The position numbers were made by a program, and so were the translations under genes. From Bacteroidia bacterium (GTDB taxonomy: Bacteria; Bacteroidota; Bacteroidia; J057; JADKCL01), in NCBI GenBank assembly GCA_020635905.1, contig JACJYV010000002.1:682001-746000 (forward strand): a stretch of DNA of 64,000 nt. The letters run 5' to 3'. The notes under the pieces were generated by a model. That model did not search any database, was not told where the DNA came from, and saw nothing but the letters and a program-made list of their open reading frames with translations. Below are positions 41,600 through 50,562 of this stretch, piece after piece; positions within the stretch are counted from its first letter, which is position 1, and every line of letters begins with the position of its first letter.

Positions 41600-42840
41600 T
41601 CATCGTTTCTCTCGCCCTCTTCATCCTGGTGCTGACCCAGGATCTGAAAGCCCAGGTCAAAAAGCGACCCGGACATACCCAGGCTACCCCCGTTCCCGGC
41701 GACAGCACGAAACAGGAACTGGTGGACTACGCAACCCCCGGCTGGAATACGGTCAAGGCCGATTTTCTGAGCAGCTATTATGCCCAGGATGGGAATAATT
41801 CTCCTGTGACGGGCGGCATTGGCACCGAGCAACTGACCGACTTCACTCAGAAAGTGATTTTGACCATTCCGCTCAAACCCCGCCTGACCCTCAATCTCGA
41901 CGGAGGTTACGACTATTACACCTCGGCTTCCACGGGCATGATCGACAATATTCGCTCGGGTGAATCTTCTGAAGATATTCGGGTGCATGGCAATGTGGGT
42001 CTGACCTATAAACTGAAACCCAAAGAAAGCCTCGGCTTTCGGGTGGGCGGCTCCACGGAATATGATTATAATTCATTTCAGTTTGGGATGAATTACCAGA
42101 AGCTGTCCAAAGACGAAAACACCAGTCTGAGCCTTTCGGCCCAGGCCTTCATCGACCAGTGGTCGCTCATTTACCCCAAAGAATTGCGCCACTCAGGCCA
42201 ATTGCTTCCCACCAACCAGCGGCAGTCCTTCAACGGCTCGCTCACCCTCACCCGGGTGCTGGACAAAAAGACCCAGGTGGCCTTCCAGATCGAGGGCATT
42301 TTGATGAATGGATTGCTCAGCACGCCTTTTCACCGGGTATTTTTCCAGGAACAGGCGGCGGCCAAAGTGGAATTTCTGCCCTCCACCCGCTTCAAAGTCC
42401 CGGTGGGGATCCGCCTCAACCGCTACGTGAACGACTGGCTGGTGGCCCGGCTTTCTTACCGCTTTTACGTGGATGACTGGGGCATCATGGCCCATACGGC
42501 CAGCCTGGAACTGCCGGTCAAGGTGACCCGCTTCTTTACCCTGACGCCCGGCTACCGTTTCCATACCCAAACCGCGGCCAAATATTTTCAGCCTTATGGC
42601 GTGCATTCCATCCAGGATCAGTACTACACCTCAGATTACGACCTCTCGGCACTCACCAGCCACTCCGTCGGCCTGGGGGTGGACTACCAGCCGCCGGGTG
42701 GAATCTTCAGGGTGAAAATTCCGCAGACCGACCACAAATACATCAAGCTGAGAAATGTAAGCCTGAAGTACAGCCACTACCTGCGCAGCACGGGTCTGAA
42801 AGCAGATATCATCAGCTTTGGAATCGGGTTTGATCTTTGA
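41590..42840 (+). CDS. DUF3570-family outer-membrane beta-barrel-like protein
   Basis: 416 residues from the ATG at 41590, inside the end of the DUF4266 gene; the frame extends further upstream without a good start. Signal peptide MQLIIVSLALFILVLTQDLKAQ. The mature protein is built of alternating Tyr/Phe-rich amphipathic strands, as in DUF3570: KVILTIPLKPRLTLNLDGGYDYYTSAS, SEDIRVHGNVGLTYKLKPK, YYTSDYDLSALTSHSVGLGVDY, and the final strand IISFGIGFDL ending in Leu, typical of an outer-membrane barrel. Last gene of the thioredoxin-apbE-DUF4266-DUF3570 operon. Confidence 0.88.
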   Translation: MQLIIVSLALFILVLTQDLKAQVKKRPGHTQATPVPGDSTKQELVDYATPGWNTVKADFLSSYYAQDGNNSPVTGGIGTEQLTDFTQKVILTIPLKPRLTLNLDGGYDYYTSASTGMIDNIRSGESSEDIRVHGNVGLTYKLKPKESLGFRVGGSTEYDYNSFQFGMNYQKLSKDENTSLSLSAQAFIDQWSLIYPKELRHSGQLLPTNQRQSFNGSLTLTRVLDKKTQVAFQIEGILMNGLLSTPFHRVFFQEQAAAKVEFLPSTRFKVPVGIRLNRYVNDWLVARLSYRFYVDDWGIMAHTASLELPVKVTRFFTLTPGYRFHTQTAAKYFQPYGVHSIQDQYYTSDYDLSALTSHSVGLGVDYQPPGGIFRVKIPQTDHKYIKLRNVSLKYSHYLRSTGLKADIISFGIGFDL

Positions 42841-43214
42841 CATAGGGGCTTTGGAGGTGGGTGGGTAACGCAAAGTACGCAAAGATTTTTGGGCCCTCCC
42901 GAACGCTTTCGGGATTGCGTTGGTTGGGGTGGCAAAGTTCGCTAAGCTGGACGTTTTATTTTCATTCAGCTTTGGGACCTTTGCTCCCTCCAACCCACGA
43001 AACGCGGAAAACAACCCCTTTGCGAACTTTGCGTGACCTTTAAGCCCTTAAGTTGACGCCTATGTGATAGCTATCGGGATTGGGTGACCCCTGAACCCAG
43101 GAATACCACAAATGCGAGTTTGTTGTGGGTTGAGTTAGAAAACAGACCCCTGTTGGCTCTTTGCATAAAGAAATGCTACTTTGGCTTTTGGTTCAAAACA
43201 GGACGAAACCAATC
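42841..43214. other. 374-base intergenic region with degenerate repeats
   Basis: Contains AACGCAAAGTACGCAAAG and, in the opposite sense, CTTTGCGAACTTTGCGTGAC near 43019-43039, a loose inverted pair like text seen at about 18.0 kb. No gene seen. The promoter of the sigma factor operon should lie near 43140-43210. Confidence 0.5.
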
Positions 43215-43775
43215 ATGTCAAAGGAGCAACCCAGTGATAAACAGTTGATCGGGCAGATCCAAAAAAGCGACAACCACGCCTTCCGGCTGCTGTTTGACCG
43301 CTTCTACCGCCTGCTGCTGGGCCTGGCCATGAGCCTGCTGAAAGACCTGGAAATGGCCCGCGACGCGGTCCAGGAGGTATTCTTTCAGATATGGAAAACC
43401 CGGGAAACCCTGGAAATCCAGGGCACGGTGGCGGCCTACCTCAAGCAGGCCGTGGTCAACCGTTCTTTGAACCAGTTGCGGCAGAAAAAGCCCTTTTCCG
43501 GGCGGGAACCCGACCCGGAAGAAGGAAGCGATGCGCCCACTCCCCTGCAGATTCTGGAGGGAGACGAACTGGGAGCGGTGCTTCAGCGGGCCCTCGATGC
43601 CCTGCCCGAACGGTGCAGACTGGTTTTTGTGATGAAGCGCATGGAAGGCAAAAGCCACCAGGAAATCGGGGAATTGCTGAATATTTCGCCCAAAACCATC
43701 GAAAACCAGATGACCAAAGCGCTCAGCATCCTCAAAAATGCGGTGCAGGCCTACGAAGAATTTAACCAACGGTAA
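43215..43775 (+). CDS. ECF RNA polymerase sigma factor (Bacteroidota sigma-70 family 1)
   Basis: 186 residues from the ATG at 43215; the upstream frame has no good start. Sigma region 2: FRLLFDRFYRLLLGLAMSLLKDLEMARDAVQEVFFQIW. Region 4: DALPERCRLVFVMKRMEGKSHQEIGELLNISPKTIENQMTKAL, shown here as parts of the domain. It directs RNA polymerase to promoters of the adjacent TonB-receptor operon, as is typical for sigma/FecR/STN-receptor sets. The downstream fecR begins about 31 bases later. Confidence 0.93.
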   Translation: MSKEQPSDKQLIGQIQKSDNHAFRLLFDRFYRLLLGLAMSLLKDLEMARDAVQEVFFQIWKTRETLEIQGTVAAYLKQAVVNRSLNQLRQKKPFSGREPDPEEGSDAPTPLQILEGDELGAVLQRALDALPERCRLVFVMKRMEGKSHQEIGELLNISPKTIENQMTKALSILKNAVQAYEEFNQR

Positions 43776-43806
43776 ATCAAAGTCCTGACTTGAAATAACC
43801 AGGCTT

Positions 43807-44805
43807 ATGAACGAAGATTTTTACCTCAACCTTTTGTCCCAAAAACTGAGTGGCGAGCTCGGACAGGCAGAATCTGTCCAGCTTGAAGCCTGGCTCAGTG
43901 CCTCGGACGAAAACCGGGAAACCGCCCGCCTGGTCGAAAAGGCCTGGCAGGGAACGGGGGATTTGCCTTTGACTGCCACCGTGGACCTGGATGCCGAATT
44001 TGCCCGCCTGCAAAAACGGATTGAGCGGGAAAAATCTGCCTCCAATACCACGCCTGCAACTCCCCGGGTGTTGAATTTTCGCTGGCTGGCCGCCGCGGCC
44101 GCCGTACTGGTACTGGTGATCGGGGGCTACCTGATCCGTCCTTATCTGGGTGGCGGGGAGCCGCTTTTGATTGAACATTTCGCCGCAGGCGAAGAACTGG
44201 AAATCCAGCTGGCCGACCATTCTGACCTGCATTTGCAGCCGGGCAGCAAGCTGTGGGCTCCCGAATCCTTCACGGGCAGGGAACGGAAGGTGAGCATGTC
44301 GGGGGAAATTTTCTTTGACATCAGCAAAGATGAAAGCAAGCCCTTTGTGATCGAAGCCGCAGGTGCAGAAGTGCGGGTGCTGGGCACTTCATTTTCTGTC
44401 GCCGCCTCCGAAACGGAAGTGCAGGTGCGGGTGCTGAGCGGCCGGGTGAAGTTGAGCGCCCGGGGCAGGGAAACGGAACTGACCGCAGGTGAAAAAGGTG
44501 TTTTCCTGCGCACAGAAAATCAGATTTTACCCAAAACTGCCCTGGAGGCCAACGGATTATCCTGGCACACTAAAAAGTTAACCTTTGACGACACAAATCT
44601 GAGCCAGGCAATGCTTGAGATTGAAAAATTATACCACATCCACACAAAAATTGAGGCTAAAGAGTTAAATAATTGCAAGCTTTCATCCGTTTTTGATCAC
44701 CAGGAAGTGAACGAAGTGCTGGAAATAATTGCGACGGTTTACGGCGCCGAAGTGGAGCAGGTGGATGACCATAATTACATCCTCAAAGGAGGAAGTTGCC
44801 AATGA
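43807..44805 (+). CDS. FecR-type anti-sigma factor
   Basis: 332 residues from ATG. The cytosolic N-terminal part (FYLNLLSQKLSGELGQAE, then W-L-S-x-S-D-E-N-R) should bind the sigma factor. A single membrane helix follows (WLAAAAAVLVLVIGGYLI, about 95-112), then the periplasmic FecR domain (IQLADHSDLHLQPGSKLWAP; REVSMSGEIFFDI-like; VLSGRVKLSARG) and a C-terminal DUF4974-type domain starting at SWHTKKLTFDDTNLSQAM. It passes the signal from the STN domain of the partner receptor to the sigma factor. The stop overlaps the receptor start (ATGA). Confidence 0.93.
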   Translation: MNEDFYLNLLSQKLSGELGQAESVQLEAWLSASDENRETARLVEKAWQGTGDLPLTATVDLDAEFARLQKRIEREKSASNTTPATPRVLNFRWLAAAAAVLVLVIGGYLIRPYLGGGEPLLIEHFAAGEELEIQLADHSDLHLQPGSKLWAPESFTGRERKVSMSGEIFFDISKDESKPFVIEAAGAEVRVLGTSFSVAASETEVQVRVLSGRVKLSARGRETELTAGEKGVFLRTENQILPKTALEANGLSWHTKKLTFDDTNLSQAMLEIEKLYHIHTKIEAKELNNCKLSSVFDHQEVNEVLEIIATVYGAEVEQVDDHNYILKGGSCQ

Positions 44806-47405
44806 AATGGATTGGGTTGGTGGGATTTTTACTCCTTTTTCAACTGGGCTTCGCCCAGTCGCCGCTGGAAATTCGCCTCAACTTTACCGTAAGATTTCTG
44901 AATCCCAACCAGGCCCTGACCAGCCTCTCCCAAAAATCGGGGGTGCAAATTTCCTGGTCGGACAATTTTTTCCGGGAGGATGTGCTGCTGGCGCTGGAAT
45001 ACGAGAATGAAACGGTGGAACACATCCTGCAGGGCATTCTGGAAGGATTTGATGTGGATTATAAAGCCACCAACCGCAGGATCATTCTTTTTCGCAAAAA
45101 ACCCCAAACCTTTACCCTGGCAGGCTACGTGCAGGACGCAGAAACGGGCGAACGCCTGATCTCGGCCACGGTGTTTTGCACCACGACCCAGACGGGCACC
45201 TATACCAATGAATATGGCTTTTTCAGCCTGACTCTGCCCGAGGGTCTACACGAATTGCGCACCTCTTATGTGGGTTATGTGCGGCAATTGCAGAAAATCG
45301 AATTGAACCAAAACCTCGAAACCCAAATTGGCCTGCTGGCGGCCTCCCCTCTGGAAGATGTGATAATCTACAGCCAGGATAAGCCCGAAAAAATGGTTTC
45401 ACTGGACGAAAACCGCGCATTGATTCTGCAAAAGGACCTGGTGAAAAATAATCCCGGGCTGGGGGGCGAAGAAGATTATGTGCGTGCGGCGCAAATGCTG
45501 CCCGGCATCAGCGGGGGCGTGGACGGTCTTGGCGGGATGAATGTACGTGGCGGCAACGCGGGGCAAAATCTGATGTTGCTCGACGGAGCCACCATTTACA
45601 TACCCTATCACCAGCTGGGGATTTTTTCGCTGTACAATCCGCGCACCGTGCAGTCGGTCAAATTGCTGAAAGGGAGTTTTCCCGCAAGGTATGGAGGCCG
45701 CACGGCCTCGGTCATGGACGTGCGGACCCGCGACGGCAATCAGTATCAATGGCACGCCGAAGGCGGGGCCAATCTGGTCAATGCCAGCCTCCTGCTGGAA
45801 GGGCCGCTCCTGGGCAAAAAAGGCTCTGTGATTCTCTCCGGGCGCACTTCTCATACTAATTTCCTGCTGAGCCCGGTCTTTCTGCGCACTTATTTTCAGG
45901 CTTCGGGGGCGGAATTACACTCCCGTTTTCATGACCTGACCGGCAAACTCAACTACACATTTTCCCCCAAGGATCGCCTTTATCTGAGTTTTTTCACGGG
46001 CAGCGACCATTTTGAAAAGGAGGATGAGCAGGAATCTGTGCAGGGGGGAGAGGAAGATGAATTGAAATTTTCCTGGTGGAATTCCACGGGCGCTCTGCGC
46101 TGGAATCACCTGTTCAACGAAAAACTCTTCGCCAACACCAGTATCACCTACAGTTCGTACGGATACGATTATGCCACCCTGACCAAATTTTATTCCCCCG
46201 CCAATCCTGACCCAGAGGAAACCTATTTTCTCGACAACCAGTCGGCCAACCGCGATTTGAGTCTCAAATCAGATTTTGACTTCATGGCCCGGCCGGGCCA
46301 TCTGCTGAAGTTTGGGGGCGGAGTTTCCACCCGCAGATTTTCCCCCGACCTCACCTACCTGGCCGACAGCAGCCAGCAGCTCACCCAGCTGGACACAGGG
46401 CAGATTTCCACCCTGCAAAACCTGATTCAGAGCCCGGTCTATCAGGCCGCGGAGGCATACATTTACGGGGAAGAGCAATTCGACCTGGACTCGGTCCTGC
46501 AAATCAATGCCGGCCTGCGGGCCAGCTATTTTTTCAACGACGACTCCCCGCTGTTCAATCTGGAACCCCGCCTGCTGGCGCGGGTCAATCTGAATCCCCG
46601 CTGGCAAATCTTTGCCTCGGGCTGTCGCATGGTGCAGTACCTGCACCTGGTTTCCAATGTGGCCATGCCCCTGCCCAACGATCTCTGGGTGCCCTCCGCC
46701 GACGACATCCACCCCGAAACTTCCTGGCAGGGCGAAGGGGGGATCAACTGGCAGGCCACGTCACAATGGGAGTTTTCGGCCACGGGTTATTTCAGGCAAA
46801 TGAGCCACCTTTATGCCTATCCTGACTCCTTCAGTTTTCTTCAGGTGGTCAATAACGACGAGCCGCTGGAATATCTTTCTGAAGGAAATGGCCGCGCCTG
46901 GGGCGTGGAACTGATGGCGCATTTTACCGGCAAGCAAAACGGAGGCTGGGTATCCTACGTCTATTCCCGCTCAGACCGTCAGTTTGCCGACCAGAATCTG
47001 GGCTTGCGTTTTCCCTACGAATACGATCTGCGGCACCAGGTCAGGCTGTTTGCCTTTCAGCAGATCGGCCACAACCTTCAGCTGGGTCTCAACTGGGTAT
47101 ATAATTCGCCCGCCCCCCGCCAAAGTCTGGCTCTGATCCAGTCGGGTATCGGGCTGAATGCCGTGGAGATCAATCCCCCCGGACAAAAAAACCAACTGCG
47201 GGCCACGCCCTACCACCGCCTGGACCTGAGCGCCTCCTGGAATTTTCAGGTGGGCAAAAGCCAGCATCGCCTCAAAGCCGGGGTGTATAATGCCTATAAT
47301 CGCCAGAATGTGGCCTGGTACGGGCCCGGGCCTGGCTCCACCAATCAGTCGCCCATTCCTGCTTTCCCCCTGCGTCCCAATTTTGGGTGGGAAGTGAGGT
47401 TTTGA
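44802..47405 (+). CDS. STN-domain TonB-dependent outer-membrane receptor
   Basis: About 867 residues from the ATG at 44802; a TTG six bases upstream is in frame. Signal peptide 1-18. Secretin/TonB N-terminal (STN) signalling domain about 30-92 (NPNQALTSLSQKSGVQISWS). A carboxypeptidase-regulatory-like beta domain, about 105-185 (LAGYVQDAETGERLISATV). Plug, about 210-315 (GGEEDYVRAAQMLPGISGG, GGNAGQNLMLLDGA), then a 22-strand-type barrel to the end (FGWEVRF with terminal Phe). It overlaps fecR by four bases. No SusD-like partner follows, so an iron, cofactor or small-molecule ligand is as likely as a glycan. Confidence 0.93.
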   Translation: MKWIGLVGFLLLFQLGFAQSPLEIRLNFTVRFLNPNQALTSLSQKSGVQISWSDNFFREDVLLALEYENETVEHILQGILEGFDVDYKATNRRIILFRKKPQTFTLAGYVQDAETGERLISATVFCTTTQTGTYTNEYGFFSLTLPEGLHELRTSYVGYVRQLQKIELNQNLETQIGLLAASPLEDVIIYSQDKPEKMVSLDENRALILQKDLVKNNPGLGGEEDYVRAAQMLPGISGGVDGLGGMNVRGGNAGQNLMLLDGATIYIPYHQLGIFSLYNPRTVQSVKLLKGSFPARYGGRTASVMDVRTRDGNQYQWHAEGGANLVNASLLLEGPLLGKKGSVILSGRTSHTNFLLSPVFLRTYFQASGAELHSRFHDLTGKLNYTFSPKDRLYLSFFTGSDHFEKEDEQESVQGGEEDELKFSWWNSTGALRWNHLFNEKLFANTSITYSSYGYDYATLTKFYSPANPDPEETYFLDNQSANRDLSLKSDFDFMARPGHLLKFGGGVSTRRFSPDLTYLADSSQQLTQLDTGQISTLQNLIQSPVYQAAEAYIYGEEQFDLDSVLQINAGLRASYFFNDDSPLFNLEPRLLARVNLNPRWQIFASGCRMVQYLHLVSNVAMPLPNDLWVPSADDIHPETSWQGEGGINWQATSQWEFSATGYFRQMSHLYAYPDSFSFLQVVNNDEPLEYLSEGNGRAWGVELMAHFTGKQNGGWVSYVYSRSDRQFADQNLGLRFPYEYDLRHQVRLFAFQQIGHNLQLGLNWVYNSPAPRQSLALIQSGIGLNAVEINPPGQKNQLRATPYHRLDLSASWNFQVGKSQHRLKAGVYNAYNRQNVAWYGPGPGSTNQSPIPAFPLRPNFGWEVRF

Positions 47406-47595
47406 GGGTTGGGCTTTTTTACCACGGAAGACACGGTGTCTGGTTTTTCCCCAAAAAGATTCCTCTTTTGAAATTTTAAGAGATCACAGAGGTTGTGGTG
47501 CAAAGAAATATGCAGTGAGCTGAGTTTCCCTTTGAGTTATGTTGGGCAAAATCCTCCTGAATTTATGTACCAAATCAAGGCAGCAAAATGGTTTA

Positions 47596-48078
47596 CTATT
47601 CCGTCCTCACCAGGGTATAAATGCCATACACGCCCGGATAATCGACAACGTACAGCTGCAATTTGTTTTTTTTGAGCTTGTGGACATACAACTCCACAGG
47701 CGGATCTGGATCCGTTTCCACAAATTGTTTCATGGGTGTCAGGCTGATCATGGCCACAGGAGCAATTTTGAAACTTGATGCCTGGTAAAGGGCCGCAGCT
47801 TTTTCCTGAAGCTGCTCGCCGGGACCCAATACTGTATAGGTGTAGCCGCCGGGGCGGGTACTGTGGACAGAAATATCCTCACACAACAAACCCGGCCTGA
47901 ACCAGTACCCCCAACTGTCGGTGGAGGTCGTTTCCACTTTAAAGCATTCCATGTCCGAATCTTCACTCACCAGTTTCCATTTCCCCACCAGCTGTTTTTC
48001 CAGATTGGTTTGGGCATTGAGCGCCCAGGGAGCCAAAAGCAGGCAGACGAGAAGCATTTTGAGGAGTAAATTTTTCAT
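47596..48078 (-). CDS. Small exported protein, paralogue of the 39.3-39.8 kb gene
   Basis: 160 residues from the ATG at 48078 (an upstream in-frame start at 48093 precedes the signal peptide). Signal peptide MKNLLLKMLLVCLLLAPWALNAQ. The mature part starts TNLEKQLVGKWKLVSEDSD, has SWGYWFRPGLLCEDISV in the middle and ends YVHKLKKNKLQLYVVDYPGVYGIYTLV, the same framework as the 39343-39840 protein. Lipocalin-like size and pattern, function unknown. It lies convergent with the TonB receptor gene and the two paralogues bracket the ApbE and receptor operons. Confidence 0.65.
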   Translation of the reverse strand: MKNLLLKMLLVCLLLAPWALNAQTNLEKQLVGKWKLVSEDSDMECFKVETTSTDSWGYWFRPGLLCEDISVHSTRPGGYTYTVLGPGEQLQEKAAALYQASSFKIAPVAMISLTPMKQFVETDPDPPVELYVHKLKKNKLQLYVVDYPGVYGIYTLVRTE

Positions 48079-48165
48079 GTTGGATGCCTTCAATTATTCA
48101 AAAACCAACCCACAAAGGTAACAGGACTTGGTGTGATGGATTTCGTCATCAAATGTAAAAACCTT

Positions 48166-48384
48166 TCAGGGTAATTCATCTTCCTCCATTTCCTCCACCA
48201 TGGCAATTTTTTTATAGTCTTTGTCTTCTTCGTCTCGCACCGAGCGAATCGGGGTCATGAAAATGGGAAAGGAAGTACACAACACAATGATAATCACCAG
48301 CAGAGCGATCTTCAGGACCCGTCTGATCTTGCCGGGAGGCTGCCATTTTGGCGGAGCAGGAGATTTTGAAGTGGGAAATTCCAT
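48166..48384 (-). CDS. Small single-pass membrane protein
   Basis: About 72 residues from the ATG at 48384; a second ATG lies 18 bases upstream. Pro/Lys-rich N-terminus (PTSKSPAPPKWQPPGKIRR), one membrane helix (VLKIALLVIIIVLCTSFPIF, about 24-44), then an acidic tail rich in Glu and Asp (EEDKDYKKIAMVEEMEEDEL). No family recognised. Divergent from the TPR kinase gene. Conservative call; coding supported by composition and start position. Confidence 0.45.
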   Translation of the reverse strand: MEFPTSKSPAPPKWQPPGKIRRVLKIALLVIIIVLCTSFPIFMTPIRSVRDEEDKDYKKIAMVEEMEEDELP

Positions 48385-48531
48385 TGGAAACCAAGGGTGC
48401 AAGAAGTGTGCCGGGGGAATTTGCTTTTAAATCCCGCTGGATCATGGCAGGAGAAATTCGGAAAACAGGTAGGCGGGCAATTAATTTTCGCCCCATTTTA
48501 GTATCTTGATCCTCAACAAAAATCTAACCCG

Positions 48532-50505
48532 TTGATTCACCCGACCAACAAATCTCTGATCAGGCCTGGCTCAGTTTTGCTGCTTTGCCTTTTTTCCGGG
48601 TTGAATCTCTTTCTTTGGGGTCAGTCGGGTACAGTTCCTGATTCGCTTGAAATTGCCCTCGAAAATTCCGAGCCCAACGACAGCAGCCGCTTTGGAATTT
48701 TGCTGAATCTGGCCTTTTCCCGCGAACGCACCGCGCCCGACCAATCCGTAAATTACGCCACCCAGGCCCTGGATTTTGCCCTCAGAATCAACGACACCCT
48801 GCGCATTGCCAAAGCTGCCCAGCAACTGGGCAATTCCTTTGGCACCCTGGGCTCGCCCACCCGCCAAAAACAGCAGTACCTCAAGGCCCTCGACCTGAGC
48901 CGTCACCTGAAATCGAAGGTGCTTGAATCCAAAATCCTCAACAATCTGGGAACCGTCAGCCTGAATGAGGGCAACTACGTAGTGGCCCGCAAATATTTTC
49001 AGGAATGCCTGCGGGTCAAGGAGGAAATACAATATCACCACATGGAGGAGGCCGTTTATAATAACCTCGGCAACCTCTACAGCCGCCTGCAGGCATACGA
49101 TTCTGCGCTTACCTTTTACGGGCTGGCCTTGGATAAATTTCAGCAAACGGGCCACAAAGTGGGCCAATCCATCGTGCTGGCCAACATTGGCAATGTGTAC
49201 GCCATGAAAAACGAGGCTGAAATGTCTTTGAAATTTTACCGTAAATGTCTGCCCCTGAAAACAGAAACGGGGGACGATTATGGTTTGGCTGAATTGTATT
49301 ACAACCTGGGAAATTCCTTTTTTCGGGAAGGACAAACAGATTCGGCCAAATATTTTCTCACCCTTGGGCTGTCGTTGAGCAAGGAAATTTCTGCCCTCGA
49401 AATGGAAATGATCTGCCATTCAGAGATGGCCAAGGTGTACGAAGGTGAGCAAAACTACCCAAAGGCTTATTTCCATGCTGACCGGGCCCTCATTTTGCTC
49501 GATACGCTCAAAGACCAGGAAGGAGTTGCCATGAGTCAGGTCACGGAAATGCGTTTCAATGCCGAGCAAAAAGTGCGTGAACAGGAATTTGAAGCGGCTA
49601 AAAATGCCCTGGAACAGGAAGCCAGGCTAAACCGCCAGCGGCTGATGAGTTGGGTGGGATTGCTTTGCGCGGGATTGTTTTTGATCCTGGGGGTGGTGCT
49701 TTATCGCCGTTACCGCGAGCGCCGTCAGGTGGCAGAGATTCTGGAAACCCGGGTGCAGGAGCGCACGGCCGAGCTGCAGGCCACAAACGAACAGCTTGAA
49801 AATTCCATTGCTGAGACCGAACGGTCCAAAAAGGACCTCAACACCTTCATTTATCATTCTTCCCACGACCTGAAAAGCCCCCTGACCAGCATGCTGGGCC
49901 TGATCGACATCAGCGAAGGCATGCTGGACGATCATCCTGCGAAAAAATATCTGGGTATGATCGGGGACCGCACCCGTCACCTCGACAAGCAACTGGAACG
50001 GTTGATTGAGCAGGTCAATCTGCAGGGGCGCCCGCCCCGGCTGGAGGAGTTTGATCTGCGGGAACTTTGGGGAGAATTGATGGAAAATCTCGCTGAGGCA
50101 CCAGGTTTTGGGGAAATGAAATTCGACCTGGAATGCGAATCCCCTTTGATTACCACGGACCGCGATTACCTGAAACTGATCCTGAAAAATCTGATGGTCA
50201 ATGCGATTGATTTTCGCAAACTCAAAGAGCCCGGGGCCTCCTGTCGGGTGAAATTATTTTACCAAAATGGCACTCCTTTCCTCACGGTTACCGACCAGGG
50301 AATTGGAATCTCGCCCGAGGTGGCGGGACGGGTTTGGGAAATGTTTTACCGCGGCAGCAACCAGTCACGCGGTACGGGCATGGGACTTTACACGGTAAAA
50401 ACTTTTGTGGATTTGCTGGGAGCCCGCATCCAATTCAGTTCCAGTGAAGGCCAGGGCACGGAATTCAAAATTGAATTTCCCAAAATTGACCAAAAACCAA
50501 TCTGA
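48532..50505 (+). CDS. TPR-sensor histidine kinase
   Basis: 657 residues from a TTG at 48532, which precedes the signal/anchor sequence; no ATG is available. Residues 30-350 are periplasmic tetratricopeptide repeats with LEKALDLS-type helices (for example ILNNLGTVSLNEGNYVVARKYFQE and VYNNLGNLYSRLQAYDSALTFY). Membrane helix at about 373-392 (WVGLLCAGLFLILGVVLYRR), a coiled coil to about 430, HisKA with the phospho-acceptor His445 in YHSSHDLKSPLTSMLGLID, and HATPase_c (NLMVNAIDFR, VTDQGIGISPEVAGRVWEMF, GTGMGLYTVKTFVD). No response regulator follows, so it is an orphan kinase in this window. Confidence 0.9.
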   Translation: MIHPTNKSLIRPGSVLLLCLFSGLNLFLWGQSGTVPDSLEIALENSEPNDSSRFGILLNLAFSRERTAPDQSVNYATQALDFALRINDTLRIAKAAQQLGNSFGTLGSPTRQKQQYLKALDLSRHLKSKVLESKILNNLGTVSLNEGNYVVARKYFQECLRVKEEIQYHHMEEAVYNNLGNLYSRLQAYDSALTFYGLALDKFQQTGHKVGQSIVLANIGNVYAMKNEAEMSLKFYRKCLPLKTETGDDYGLAELYYNLGNSFFREGQTDSAKYFLTLGLSLSKEISALEMEMICHSEMAKVYEGEQNYPKAYFHADRALILLDTLKDQEGVAMSQVTEMRFNAEQKVREQEFEAAKNALEQEARLNRQRLMSWVGLLCAGLFLILGVVLYRRYRERRQVAEILETRVQERTAELQATNEQLENSIAETERSKKDLNTFIYHSSHDLKSPLTSMLGLIDISEGMLDDHPAKKYLGMIGDRTRHLDKQLERLIEQVNLQGRPPRLEEFDLRELWGELMENLAEAPGFGEMKFDLECESPLITTDRDYLKLILKNLMVNAIDFRKLKEPGASCRVKLFYQNGTPFLTVTDQGIGISPEVAGRVWEMFYRGSNQSRGTGMGLYTVKTFVDLLGARIQFSSSEGQGTEFKIEFPKIDQKPI

Positions 50506-50562
50506 TTTAAAATCCATTCTTTTTACCTTTAGGCCCATCACTAAAAAAAATTCCTATTTGAA

